DNA of 64,000 nucleotides from positions 86,349,783 to 86,413,782 of the forward strand of contig NC_037668.1 in assembly GCF_003255815.1 (NCBI RefSeq). The letters run 5' to 3'. This DNA comes from Theropithecus gelada. Lineage: Eukaryota > Chordata > Mammalia > Primates > Cercopithecidae. Shown here piece by piece: positions 46,791-57,840 of the stretch. The position numbers and the translations under genes are program-made. Numbering within the stretch: position 1 is the stretch's first letter; each line of letters starts with the position of its first letter. The notes below the pieces were generated by a model that saw nothing but the letters and a program-made list of their open reading frames with translations, was not told the origin of the DNA and searched no databases.

Positions 46791-48640
46791 TCAGGATTCT
46801 TGGCTGTAAGCAACAGAAAAGGATTCTGGCTAAACTTAAGCATAAAAGGAATTTATTGGAGGATTTGGATTAAGTTCACAGAATCAGTGGGAAGGCTGGT
46901 GAATCAGATACAGAAAATGACCAGGACCTAAGGTTGCCTAGGCAGCAGGGGATGTGGCCAACATCAAGCTGTGGGGCAATCCAATTGGGATATTCTACCA
47001 ACGCTGCTGCCACTGGACACTGGCACCCATGGAACAGCTGTGCTCTTGACAAAGCCAGTACTGTTCTGAGAAAATTTCTCAATTGTCCTGATTTATGGCT
47101 TCATATCCTCTAGAACTCTGCCCAGGCAGGAGAGTTCAATTGGCTGAGCCATGTTACATGCCCATATCCCACCTGCCAGGGAACAGGACCATCAGGCTTC
47201 CCATCAAGGTTCACACAATGTGGGCGTTTCCCCCATTGAAAACATTGTAGGGATGCCAGGTAAGAAAACAAATAAAAGCACCAGAGAAACCACATCTGTT
47301 CAATTCATTATATGTTCCCCAAACTAGTATGATATCTGACATCAAATAAGACAAAAAAATATTTGAGGGAACAAATAAATGACCAATGCTGGGCATCTCT
47401 GAGGACACAGACTGTCCAACTTGTGCCTGCTTTAGGGTAACCGCTGACAATCACTGGGGCCTTTGCACTCCAGCTAGAGCCAACACTGGTCAAACTGGCT
47501 GCTTAGTCGAGTTCACCCCAGTCCCATTGAGATCAGATGAGGAGCCAGGAGCTCTATGAGCTAGAGTGAGTGGATATCACTAGACTCATTTTATAACGCA
47601 AATGTGAGGTTCAGGGAGGTGAAGTGCCATATTCAAGATAATACAGTTGGAAAGCAAGAACAAGGACTTGAAGCCTCATCTGCTGGCATAGTTTAGTACA
47701 TTTTCCCACCTTCTGTATTATGTTGTTTCAATTGCATATGACAATGTGCTTCACATAAAAATATTTGGGTGGCCGGGACATTTCCTCCAACAGTATCAGA
47801 TAACAAGGGAGTTGAGAGTGCTGAGGCCACCGAAGAGACTCAGCTACATCCAGCATGGGAGAAGGGTGGGCACAAGGATTCCAAGGAGTTAATGCTTATC
47901 TAGTCCAGATCCCTTTCCTTGCAAGGAGACAAGATGCTTTGGTAAGCTGAGCTGCCTGCTGATAAACTGCTGGTTAACATGTTCGGGCTATCACTCTGGA
48001 TCATTTATCTTTCCCTTCTTACTCAGATTGATTTGGCCTCCTTGTACATCATGAACCTGAGAATTTCCACTGAAATTGATGACATATGGCTTGCTGCAGT
48101 GCCAGGGGACACAACCCCCTGTTTATAGTATAATTCTCTAACAGTCAATGGGCCCAGCCCCTCTATCCATCCCCACCCCTCCCAACAATTCCTCCTTTGA
48201 GCTCACTAGAAAAGGCTATAATGAAACCTCTAATGATATTTAGCAATGACAGGGAATGGTTCCAGGAGGGAAATTACAACTGGAAGATATCCACCAGGAC
48301 CTGCTAGTAATTGTAAAGGATTTCTACTCAGTACTCACAGGGTCCTTTGTTTTACATAAACAGGAGGCTTCCAAGGTTGCTCTAGCCCCCTCTAATAGCA
48401 GAAGTCTATGGAGAGATGTCTGTTTCAGAAAGTGGAGTGGAAGTTCTGTTCACATTACATTAGAAAGAACTCGCCCATTACTAGTATTTTTCTCCCAAGT
48501 TCTTGGGGGACCTTCCCCTAGTTCTAACAAGAGTGACTATTTACTAAATACATCATCGGGAGACTAACCAGGGAGGCAAGTGGAACATTAGATAGGATAA
48601 AGCCAGGGTGTTAGAGCTCTAGGGTGTCTCCACCCCTCTC
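46791..48640. other. Intergenic, mostly unassigned
   Basis: The start ('gtcaggattcttggctgtaag', 'aaaaggaatttattggagga') resembles a common mammalian repeat that I cannot name. A reversed MIR lies at about 47570-47700 ('gtgaggttcagggaggtgaa'). No gene recognised. Overlapping minus frames at 46876-47493 lack domains. Confidence 0.4.
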
Positions 48641-48644
48641 TGTC

Positions 48645-48775
48645 TTACTTGGGTGAATCCATTCTCCTCTGTGAGCTTCAGTGTCTTCATCTATAGAATC
48701 AGAATGTTGAACTAAATGACCCTCTAAGCTTTTTCCAGCTCTGACATTACATTCTGTGATTCCACTTGAAAAATG
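48645..48775 (+). repeat. MIR
   Basis: 'gtgagcttcagtgtcttcat', 'ctaaatgaccctctaagct' and 'ccagctctgacattacattc' fit the 3' part of a MIR-class SINE. Confidence 0.6.
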
Positions 48776-49018
48776 ATGAAGCAAAAAATATGTAAGCAGA
48801 GGGAGGAATGGGTGATCTTTAAAAAAATGCTTCAATAAAAGAAACAGCAAGAATGGATAAAGCCCTGGTGACCTACACAAGGAAATCAGTCGAGTGTCCT
48901 CAGGAGGCTCAGAAGGCAGGCTGCAACTTGCTGGGCAAGCCACACCTGCTCCCCACATTCCTTCCAAGGGCAGCCCCAGGTCTGAGCTCTGGGCAGTGAA
49001 CCAGTGAACCAGTAAGGT

Positions 49019-49048
49019 ATTTTGTTTGTTTGTTTGTTTGTTTGTTTT
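49019..49048. repeat. (GTTT)n microsatellite
   Basis: Seven tandem GTTT units at 49021-49047. Confidence 0.95.
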
Positions 49049-49220
49049 GGTGGGGAGGTGGGCGGAATCTTGGAGGCAGCTGCTCAGTCCCTGAAGATAG
49101 CTGGTTCTTAAGACCTGACCCCAGCAGAGGAAAGCTGAGTTTCAAAACAGAAGCATGAAGGGGCTCTTCCTCAGAAGAAGTAAGCAAAAAAGGCATCTTA
49201 ACCTGCTGGGTACCCAGCAG

Positions 49221-49313
49221 GAAAATGAAAAAATAAGTGTAATGGAGCCATGTGGCTAATTTTTACAGCTAACAGGTAAAACATGTCTTTAAAGCACATT
49301 AATAGTAAAAATC
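49221..49313 (+). repeat. Local duplication, copy 1
   Basis: A 93-bp segment that recurs at 50575-50667 with about 80 of 93 positions identical by hand count, the last 54 nearly perfect. Contains 'ttaaagcacattaatagtaa' in both copies. Confidence 0.85.
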
Positions 49314-49479
49314 TTAGCTACACAAGGCAAAAGTCTCAAGCCCCAGATTTGGTATATGCAGGGTGTGTGTTCATGAGTTTACTCAATGTCTTTCAAATCT
49401 CAGTTTGCTGACATGTGACATGGATGTAATCTAAACAAGAGAAAATTTAAAATATACGAAACTTTCACTAAGTACCAGA

Positions 49480-49640
49480 TTGTTTCAGACGCTCATATCA
49501 ACTACCTCATTTAATCTTCACAATTGTGAGAGAGGGATTTATAGTTTCATTTAACTAATGAGGAAACAGGGGAGGTAAGTGACTTCTTGGCCCAGAGGAG
49601 TAAGATTTGACCTCAGGTTTGTCAACATTTGGGTTACTTC
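49480..49640 (-). repeat. MIR-like (reverse)
   Basis: 'cctcatttaatcttcacaat', 'aatgaggaaacaggggaggt' and 'aagtgacttcttggcccag' read as a reversed MIR. Confidence 0.6.
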
Positions 49641-50574
49641 CAGTAAGTCAATGGCTCAAAGAAGATCATATGTGTGAAAATGCTTTGCAAATTATAAATG
49701 CTATAAAGTATAAGAAGTTATAGTCCTGAATTAATGCAGAAACCTAAATATCATCCAGAATCAACATTCTGATGGAGGAAGGGGCTTTTTCAGGGAGCCT
49801 TCTTTGTTCAGTTGCCCACTGGATCCTTTATTTATTTTCCAGGCAGACAAGTGAGTTTTTAAAAGTGACTCTTGAAACAATGAGACTCTCTAGTTCCAAC
49901 TGTGCTACAGAGACATTTATCTTGAGAAGTCACTTGCTCTTTTCATGTATGAAAAGTGGGGTTAGGTCACAGGTGATCACCAGGGTCACTTCCGTCAACG
50001 CATTCAGTGACTCAGAAGTGGAAAGCACCCAGTGAGACCTAGAGTGGGCTGTCTCACTCTCATTGTTAGAGAGCCAGTTCTAACATCAGGTACTTTGGCC
50101 ATCCTTCCTACTGTGGGAGAGCCTGCTCACATCCACCCTCTCCCCTTGGGAAGTCTCATTTGATCCTGGAAGGAAGTTTGGAGCCTGGATGGAGTTTCTC
50201 CCTTGGTGAGTGGCCACAGACTTTGAGATCTCTGGCAATCTTACAGTATCCACTCCACCAGCACATAGCAGCCACAGCCCTAAGCTGAGAAGCCAGTGGG
50301 TGAGAGCTCTCTCTCTCCCCCAGTTCTTACTGGTGTTTCAGTCTTGAGAGGTCATCACAGACTGTAGAAACAGCATGGGAGGAGGGGCATGAGATGGATT
50401 CCAGGGGAAGAAACTGCAGTCCTGGATCTAGCTTAGCTGTTGCTGAATATGTGATATACCAACCACTCCCTCCTTTGTACACACCCAGTATTGTATCAAT
50501 TTCTCAGTTACTGCAGTAACTTGTTTACTTGTGGGGTACGCCACAGCCACACACATAAATGACTGTGAATGAGT
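49641..50574. other. Unassigned intergenic, downstream of TACSTD2
   Basis: No gene or nameable repeat recognised between the MIR-like copy and the second duplication copy. Confidence 0.4.
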
Positions 50575-50667
50575 GAAAAGGAAGAGATAAATGTAAGAGG
50601 GACAAGTGGCTAGTTTTTACAGCTAATAGGTAAAACACATCTTTAAAGCACATTAATAGTAAAAATC
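50575..50667 (+). repeat. Local duplication, copy 2
   Basis: Second copy of 49221-49313, about 1.35 kb away in direct orientation. An Alu begins at its last base. Confidence 0.85.
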
Positions 50668-50968
50668 GCTGGGTGTGGTGGCTCACACCTGTGATACCAG
50701 CACTTTGGGAGGCCGAGGCAGGTGGATCGCCAGAGGTCAGGAGTTCGAGACCAGCCTGGCCAACATGGTGAAACCTCATCTCTACTAAAAATGCAAAAAT
50801 TAGTCAGGCGTAGTGGTGGGCACCTGTGATCTCAGCTACTCAGGAGGCTGAGGTAGGAGAATCCCTTGAACCCAGGAGGTGGAGGTTGCAGTGACCTAAG
50901 CTCACTCCACTGCCCTGCAGCCTGGACAACATAGCAAGACTCCATCTCAAAATAAATAAATAAATAAG
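50668..50968 (+). mobile_element. Alu (S-like), plus strand
   Basis: Full-length Alu with an (AAAT)n tail at 50950-50968, inserted exactly at the end of duplication copy 2. Confidence 0.93.
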
Positions 50969-51514
50969 CAAGCAAAAGTCTTAGGAAAACAACTTGTGCA
51001 CACCCAGCAAAAGCATAGGGCCCACTGCAGGCTGGTTCCAATTATGTGGGAAAGTCATTTAATCTTAGAGCCACAACACTTTGAGATTAAGTAATTTGCT
51101 CAAACGCTGAACGGAAATAGTATCACCTATTTCAAAGTAGGGTTGGGATTCAAAGGAGATACAGCTCTTGAACTAGAGTTTTCTGTCTCCATTGGTGATA
51201 AGCCTTGTTTAGAGATGACCAAAGACTGGCACTCTTTTTCATAAAAGCAGCTAGTTTTAGCTTCCTCCCTCATGCTCACCCTCCTGAAGTTTGAAGGAAG
51301 TTTCCAAATAATCTTATTTAGAAAGAATAGCATTTACACTGGCCAGTTAGGATATCTTAGGACACACCAGAATAGCAACATGAAACACCCATTTTTAGGG
51401 GGAAAAAAAAGTGTTATAATTTGAAATTTTAAAAAAATACAAGTCTTGGGAAATTAGAGGAGACCAGAGTGATAGAATTCTGGAGGGACTTTTCACAAAT
51501 GCCAACTTTTGGTT
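50969..51514. other. Unassigned intergenic, immediately 3' of TACSTD2
   Basis: No recognised feature. The A-rich stretch at 51400-51440 is unremarkable. Confidence 0.4.
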
Positions 51515-52268
51515 TGTGCCTTTCCCATATTTTATTAAATTCATGTTTTTTTAAAAAAAATCACAGCAACATTATCAAAGACAACATATGTACAAACATT
51601 TTACAAAAAAGAACATTACCAATATCAGTGGTAGTAAGGGCAAGCTGAAGAATAAATAGACTGAGTTTCCGGGCAGTGTCTGTCCTCAAAGACATCTAAA
51701 CTGCGTTCAGGCAGTTGAAACAGGCTTCTTTCCTGGTGACAGGCATATGTGGTCAGTAATACAAACGATGGTTAATGAGGCTACTACCTAGGACCAATTA
51801 ACAAACTCCTCTTCTCTTCGAGTAGGCCATGATACAAGTGGAACTCATCAAATAATTTAAACCCAAGGCGATAACAACGCTATTTCCCATCTAAACTCAT
51901 TTAAGCCTTCACAGTGTCACAATGGATTCAGTTACCTGCAAACGATCCCGGGTTGTCATACAGATAACTTGTTTTTTACACATAACGCAGCGCCATCCCT
52001 TCCTTCACTGCCCCAGTTAGGTTTCTTGTTGTTGGACCGAAAGGGGATACATTTTAGAAATGCTTCCTTCAAGACAGAAGTGAGAAAGAAAGGAGACCCT
52101 GAGGCCAGGATATATTAAACCTGGTGTGTGCGCAAAAGGGAGGGGGAAGGCAGGAATTTGAAAGGATAAACGGCTCCTTTGCGCCGAGAATCAGGAAGCG
52201 TGACTCGCTTGGGTCTGGGACGATACCGAAATCCGGTACCCCACCCAATCCCCTGCCCCGCCGGGTAC
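51515..52268 (-). other. TACSTD2: TACSTD2 3' untranslated region
   Basis: About 750 nt between the stop codon and the only good minus-strand poly(A) signal, AATAAA (tttatt at 51531-51536). The length fits the 3'UTR of a roughly 1.8-2 kb message. No other exon or intron signal is needed. Confidence 0.75.
51531..51536 (-). terminator. TACSTD2: TACSTD2 polyadenylation signal
   Basis: Canonical AATAAA on the minus strand in the context TAATAAAATATGGG. Cleavage is expected 10-30 nt further left, near 51515. Confidence 0.75.
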
Positions 52269-53240
52269 CTATAAACTCGGTTCCTTTCTCAACTCCCCCA
52301 GTTCCTTGATCTCCACCTTCTTGTACTTCCCCGACTTTCTCCGGTTAGTGATCACCAGGACGGCCACGCCGGCGACGAGGGCCACCACCACCACCACGAT
52401 GACGGCGATGAGGCCGGCGGTGAGGCGCTTCATGGAGAACTTCGGGGGAATCTCGTCCAGGTAATAGATGAGCGTGCGCTCCACCTGCAGGGGCTCTCCG
52501 CGCACGCGCAAGTCCAGGCCGCCGCGGCCCTGGAATAGAGACTCGCCCTTGACGTCCCTCTCGAAGTAGTAGGCTGCATCACCGATGTCCACGTCACCTG
52601 CGGCCTTCTGCGACGTGTTCTGCCGCAGCTCGATCTGGATGGTGGGCTGCTCGTAGTGCACGGCCGCCACAAACTTGGGGTGCAGCCGATAGCGCTCGCG
52701 GAAGAGCCGCCTCAGCTCCGCGTCCAGGTCCGAGTGGTTGAAGGCGCCGGCGGTGGGGCGGTGACGCAGGTCAATGAGGATGTGGTGGGTGCGCACCAGC
52801 TCATCGCAGCGCAAGCTCAGGTCGCCCTTGTCGGTGCGCCGCACGCCCACCGAGTTCACGCACCAGCACACCGACGTCTGGTTGCACTGGCGCGCCTTGA
52901 AGCGGCCCTCTGGGTCGCAGTCCGGGTCGTAGAGGCCATCGTTGTCCACGAGCGCGTGCTCATTCGGCCGCACCAGCGTGCGGGCGTTCTTGGGGGCGCT
53001 CATGCGCGCCTTGAGCAGCAGACACTTGGAGGTCAGCGTGGAGCAGTCGACCGCCACGCCCGAGCCCAGCGCGCGGCACTGGCAGCGGCCACCGGGGCCG
53101 TCGGGGCTGCACACGGTCATCTTGTTGGTGGGACACGTGCAGTTGTCCTGCGCGGCAGTGTGGCCGGTCACCGCCGCCAGCAGCAGCAGCAGCAGTGGGA
53201 GCCGCAGCGGTGGCGGCGCGAGGCCGGGGCCCCGAGCCAT
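52269..53240 (-). CDS. TACSTD2: TACSTD2 / TROP2, epithelial cell-surface glycoprotein
   Basis: Intact single-exon gene for a 323-residue type I membrane protein, the same length as in human. TROP2 is a paralogue of EPCAM that signals through calcium and regulated proteolysis and supports epithelial growth (known). Visible parts: signal peptide 1-26 with a leucine run at 16-21; cysteine-rich N-terminal domain about 28-66; thyroglobulin type-1 domain about 70-145 with CWCV at 125-128; cysteine-poor region to 274; transmembrane helix about 275-297; 26-residue basic tail with Ser303, a reported PKC site, ending KEPSL. N-glycosylation sequons are at Asn33, 120, 168 and 208. The reported ADAM10 site Arg87-Thr88 is kept. 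The start sits in a perfect Kozak context, CCACCATGG. Differences from the human sequence I recall are few and conservative (Leu20, Val62, Asn93, Val230, Val292). The lack of introns fits its known origin by retroposition of an EPCAM-like mRNA. Confidence 0.98.
   Translation of the reverse strand: MARGPGLAPPPLRLPLLLLLLAAVTGHTAAQDNCTCPTNKMTVCSPDGPGGRCQCRALGSGVAVDCSTLTSKCLLLKARMSAPKNARTLVRPNEHALVDNDGLYDPDCDPEGRFKARQCNQTSVCWCVNSVGVRRTDKGDLSLRCDELVRTHHILIDLRHRPTAGAFNHSDLDAELRRLFRERYRLHPKFVAAVHYEQPTIQIELRQNTSQKAAGDVDIGDAAYYFERDVKGESLFQGRGGLDLRVRGEPLQVERTLIYYLDEIPPKFSMKRLTAGLIAVIVVVVVALVAGVAVLVITNRRKSGKYKKVEIKELGELRKEPSL
53170..53187 (-). repeat. TACSTD2: (CTG)n leucine-coding tract in the TACSTD2 signal peptide
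   Basis: Short run of CAG on the plus strand (CTG on the coding strand) that encodes the hydrophobic leucines of the signal peptide. I recall a valine interrupting this run in human. Confidence 0.85.
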
Positions 53241-53360
53241 GGTGGGGCGGAGGAGCGTGGACCGGACGCGGGCGGATGAGGCGCGGGGACTCGGCGGGGC
53301 TCGGGCTCCGGCGTCCGGGATGGTCTGCGGGCGTCTGCCGCCCGGCCGCTTCCTCCGGCT

Positions 53361-53366
53361 CTTATA
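53361..53366 (-). promoter_or_regulatory. TACSTD2: TATA-like box of TACSTD2
   Basis: TATAAG in the context GAGTATAAGAGCC on the minus strand. It predicts a transcription start near 53335-53340 and a 5'UTR of about 95-100 nt with no upstream ATG. A TATA box within a CpG island suits a regulated epithelial gene. The actual start sites are not visible from sequence. Confidence 0.65.
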
Positions 53367-53630
53367 CTCGGCCCGACCTGCCCGGCTGGTTCCGCCACCG
53401 ACCGTCCCTACTGGTATTTGGGTGACACATCCCGCCCCCCTCCCCGTCCCACGGAAGGCCCAGCCGGCCCTGCGCCGCCCGCGATAGGATCAGAGCAGGG
53501 AAGCTGCTCCCGCCTCCTCCGGACCGAAAGCCGGGAAGGGGAGAACCGATACTCACCTGCAGGCTTCTGGGGACCCGCCCTCGGCGCGGCCTCCTACTCC
53601 TGGCGCGTCCGGGCAGCTCTCCCGGCAGAA

Positions 53631-54648
53631 AGTCTAAAGAGTTTCATTGCAAAGTGTGGCTCGCGACTGTCGCACTCTCCCCTATCCCCGACTCCCTTTT
53701 CGTTCTTTCCCGGCCCCTAGCCCGCCCTTAATTTCTCTCACTCCCTCTCTTCTTTGTCCAGTTCTCACAGTAGCACACATTTATATAGTTTACAGTTCAC
53801 AAGCATTATCTCATCCTCACACCAGTCCTGACAGGTAGGGACTATCAGACCTGTTTTATAGGTGATGCTGAGGAGGCTTAAAGACCTTAAGTCACACTGC
53901 TATCAACTTCCCCATATTCCTGAGAGGGGTCTTTGGCACCCTAAGAGTGATGAGACCTTAAATAAAATGTTTGTGGACACGAAGTGATGCAGAATCTGAA
54001 GGTCAGATGTCGAAGTTAGGGAAGCAGTTCTGTTACTCACCATATCAAGGGTTACACACAGGTATCCTGGCGTCCAAAGGGTTAAAAGTTCTGTTAAACA
54101 CTAAGTTTCTGTCCTGCACAGAAGCGCACACACACAGGCGCACACGCACATAATATTTATGTGTGCACTGGCTATAAAGAGACAAACAGGAACAAATTCT
54201 TAAAGAGCCAGCAAGACTGTAAAGAGTTTTTTGTACAATTTGATTCTAACACAGCAAATCATTGCTTTTCTTTTCCTGTATCCCACGTAAGTAGCTGAAC
54301 CATGTAAATAATGAAATAATGGAGCCTGTGAGAAACCGCTTGTCTACCACTGTGTGGCTACTTTCATGGCATAAAGAGGTTGCAATCTCTTTTTGAGTCA
54401 TTGAGAAAGTCCCGAGTTTCAAAGCTGTGGTAAAATTAACAATAATTAGCAAGCTATAATTATTCCCAGGTCCTCCATCAAAGCACATTTTATTTGTTCA
54501 GCATTTAATGTGCACCACCAGTCGTGCGAGGGTATCGTTTAGCAGATGAAAGCCAGCTGGACCTCTGTCCCATTAATTTTCATGCAATTCCTGAGGCAGG
54601 AAGATTAAAATCTATTCTGCCTTGACAGATAGAGGAAGCAGAGATGTG
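53631..54648. other. TACSTD2 upstream region with a MIR
   Basis: A reversed MIR lies at about 53775-53900 ('agcattatctcatcctcaca', 'gacctgttttataggtgatg'). A short CA-rich tract is at 54126-54150. The remainder is unassigned and may hold upstream control elements. Confidence 0.45.
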
Positions 54649-54664
54649 TGAGGGACAATTTCTT

Positions 54665-54830
54665 TTTTTTTCTCCCAGGTTCACACCATTCTCCTGCCTC
54701 AGCCTTCTGAGTTGCTGGGACTACAGGCACCCGCCACCATGCCCGGCTAATTTTTTTTGTATTTTTGGTAGAGATGGGGTTTCACTGTGTTAGCCAGGAT
54801 GGTCTCGATCTCCTGACCTTGTGATCTGCA
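54665..54830 (-). mobile_element. AluY-like fragment lacking both outer parts
   Basis: Only the middle of an Alu, reversed, from 'tcccaggttcacaccattct' to 'ctgaccttgtgatc'. Target duplication TGAGGGACAATTTCTT (54649-54664) and TGAGGAACAATTTCTT (54831-54846), one mismatch. The sequence next to the tail is missing, so it carries an internal 3' deletion as well as 5' truncation. Confidence 0.92.
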
Positions 54831-54846
54831 TGAGGAACAATTTCTT

Positions 54847-55530
54847 ATCCACAAACATGAGGAATTGTGCGATAGTCCTCTGCTGTCTATCCCCACTGTC
54901 TCTGTTCAGGTCTTCCTTGGACAAATATCTGAGTCAGGTTCCAGTTTCTTTTCCCCTCTCTGACCTCAGTCCACCCTGCATCCAAGAAGACTTCCTAAAT
55001 CACAAGTCTGTGCCCACCTCCTCTCTGCTAAGTTCAGAGTGAGGGGGTGCTCTGGGCTCTCCAGATAAAATTCATCCTTCTTATATTAGCCCTTAAGGTC
55101 ATTCCTATATGATGTTATAGGCAAGCTACGTCTCTGTGCCTTAGTTTTGTCATCTGTAAAATGGGGATAATAAAAGTACCTACCTTAAAAGGTAGGTGTT
55201 ATAATTAATGTAAATAAACTGCTTTGAAGAGTATCTGTTCTAACAGTATCTGCACATAGTTAGCAACAGATAGATGTTAGCTGTTGTCATTTATCATCAT
55301 CATCGTGCTTCTGCCAACCTCTCCAGCTCTCCATATGTTTTCAAGCCTTTGCAAAGTCACCTACCTGGAGTCTCCCTTTCTTTATTTAGTGCATAATTGT
55401 GTTTTTCTACTCAGCTCTTGAGTCACCTCCAAGACACCTTCCCTAATGAGGCCCTCCCTGTTACACTCAGGAATATGCCTCTCCTCTATTCTTCCCTAAT
55501 CTCAGACATACTGAGATGGCAACATTAACT
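54847..55530 (+). repeat. L2-like text with an embedded MIR
   Basis: L2-style stretches at about 54870-55110 and 55310-55510 ('cttgagtcacctccaagaca', 'ccttccctaatgaggccctc'). Between them is a MIR at 55118-55225 ('catctgtaaaatggggataa'). Confidence 0.6.
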
Positions 55531-56229
55531 TTTCTGGGCTTTTGTCCTCCCATCTGTCAAATGGGCAAAATACAGCCTGTTTCATAGATTATGCTGAGAA
55601 TCATATACAAAGAGATGAGATGGTAGATGTCAAAGCTTTGTAAAATCTCAGACTCTGTAAAAATGTTAGATTTCACTTTTATTTCTAAAATATATCTACC
55701 CTCTTCTCGCTTTTCCAGGTATTGTCTAGGTAGCCACAGTGCTCTACAACTAGCAGAGTTCTCTATTTGCCATTCCATCAGGTCCCAGGCTGGCAAGAGG
55801 AAAGCTGATGAGAGAGGGTTCTCAGGGCTGAGGAATTTGTATGATGGTGTCATTTGACTACCAAGCTAGAACGGCCCCAGATGAGTGTGCATCACTGGGG
55901 CTAGTGCTCTGAGGTCTCCAAGCCTTTGCTTCTTCCAATTATATTAGGTAGTGACAGGACAGGAATAGAAGGGGCCCAGCCTCAATATCTTCTGTGGAAG
56001 TGAGAGTAAGCCGAAGATGACCTCCTAATCCCTCCGCCCGCTGCCCGAATCCACTTGCTTAAATTCTCTGGTTCTGCCAGGCTTTCCCCAACAGCTCACA
56101 AAGACCACAATGAGTTTATTATGTAAACACAGTCTCAGCTGTGATTCTCCCTTTTCCCTTCGTCCTTTTTCTGCCCAGTTCTGCAAAATAGCATGCTAAT
56201 GCATTATGCCAATGCTTTATCTCTTTTTG
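55531..56229. other. Unassigned intergenic
   Basis: No gene recognised. The overlapping frames at 55557-55857 on both strands lack domains. A MIR-like trace may exist near 55540-55620. Confidence 0.4.
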
Positions 56230-56532
56230 TTTTATTTATTTATTTATTGAGACAGAGTTTTGCTCTTGTCACCCAGGGTGGAGTGCAGTGGCATGACCTC
56301 AGCTCACTGAAACCTCCTCCTCCTGGGTTCAAGTGATTCTCCTGTCTCAGCCTCCCAAGTAGCTGGAATTACAGGTGCCCAACATCATGCCCGGCTAATT
56401 TTTGTACTTTTAGTAGAGACAGGGTTTCACCATGTTGAACAGGCTGGTCTCAAACTCCTGACCTCAGGTGATCCTCCCGCCACAGCCTCCCAGAGTGCTG
56501 GGATTACAGGCGTAATCCCACTACACCCGGCC
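56230..56532 (-). mobile_element. Alu, reverse
   Basis: Full-length Alu with a reversed (TTTA)n tail at 56230-56248. Confidence 0.94.
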
Positions 56533-57840
56533 TGTATGTTTTTACTTTAATTTAAAAAATATTTAACACAAGCATTTCAGGCTTGTCAAGTGTTTATGAG
56601 GGGCAGGAAGCACATCTAAGCACCGTGTGTAGCCCCAGCACCAGCATATATTAGGCACTAAGTAATGTTTATCGGATTAACATTGAGTTGTGCCCAGGAT
56701 GTTTTGGTATCAATATGTTCTCCTAGGAGTATTCACGTGGACCATTTCAGTGCTTCTCTCCTTGTCTAAGCCTCACCACCTGCCCCAACTATGAATCTCT
56801 GTCCCTACCCTAACCCACCCTCCAAACACCAAATTTCAAGGAAGACTGGGTAATGATGCCCTTATTATCATTTTTGCACAATCTTTAATATTTGTCAGCC
56901 TTGTGCCTGCAAGGATGAGGGATATGATCTGAGGACGCCAAGAGCAGCCAAAGATTCTGTAAACAAGTGTATAATGTAGTTGAAAGAAAATGGACCTTGG
57001 ATCCAGTGAGACTTAGGCTCAAATTCTGGCTTCACACCACTCACTGCTGTGTGTTTTTGAGCAAGTTGTTTCAGCACTCTGCCCCTCAGCTTCCTTAACT
57101 GTAAAATGGGGGTAACAGGGCCTATACTGCACCAATGCCTGTGAAAAAAAATGATTTCCCACCTTGTAATTAAGAACACATTTTTCCCCATTGAACTTCA
57201 CACTTCAGCTATTCTTGTGCTCTTTGATAAACTCTTGGTGATTATCTGATTCTCCTTGGTATAAGACCGATACCAGCATGTGAGTTTTATATTAAAGGGT
57301 ATGATATATAAAAACAAAACATAAAAATAAAACTGTTTGATTAATTAAAAATAAACAGCACTTACCGTCGAGAATTATTTTAATGATTCCAGATAAAGAA
57401 TATAAAATACTCAACATAATGTTTGGTATGTGCTAAGTAACATAATCTTAGCTATTATTATCAGCTGTCTCAGGAATGTGAAGGTGCTCTAAGATCATTA
57501 AAGGGTTCTTCACAAGGCCAGTGATTATGGGGATTGCTGAAGATCAAGTATAGGGAGCTGAGTGCTAGGCAGGAGAGTGGCCTGAGAGCCCCCACCATCC
57601 CCTGACCTCCAGGATGCAGCAATATGGAGAGTATCTAGATGCAGATAGAGCTTTAATATATTTGCTCCCACTATCTGCTGGGATCCCTACAACACCTCTG
57701 GGGGTTAGGCAGGGAAGATATTATTATCTCTCTTTTACAGATGTGGAAACAGAGGCCTTGGGGGAAGAGAAGGATTTGCCCATGGTCACATGCTTATAAA
57801 AGGTGAGGCCAGGCCCAGAATCCAGGTCTCCTGACTGCAA
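56533..57840. other. Intergenic with two MIRs
   Basis: MIR on the plus strand at about 57000-57125 ('agcttccttaactgtaaaat'). Reversed MIR at about 57620-57835 ('tctcttttacagatgtggaa', 'ggatttgcccatggtcacat'). The remainder is unassigned. Confidence 0.5.

Larger units (their letters stand above)
52250..53630 (-). promoter_or_regulatory. TACSTD2: CpG island covering TACSTD2
   Basis: GC- and CpG-rich block that spans the entire coding exon and about 400 bp upstream, in sharp contrast to the AT-rich flanks. Such islands over TACSTD2 are known methylation-regulated sites in human tumours (established knowledge). The high GC also creates long antisense open frames that are not genes. Confidence 0.85.

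Noticed and set aside
52656..53279. 207-codon open frame on the plus strand opposite TACSTD2, and a 181-codon frame at 52942-53487
   Set aside because: Antisense shadows of a GC-rich coding exon. Composition is Arg/Ala/His-rich with no domain, and the TACSTD2 frame fully explains the region.
53168..53398. Possible upstream ORF overlapping the TACSTD2 start
   Set aside because: Its ATG at 53398 is upstream of the TATA-like box and so probably lies outside the transcript. It also ends in a frame-shifted copy of the leucine tract.
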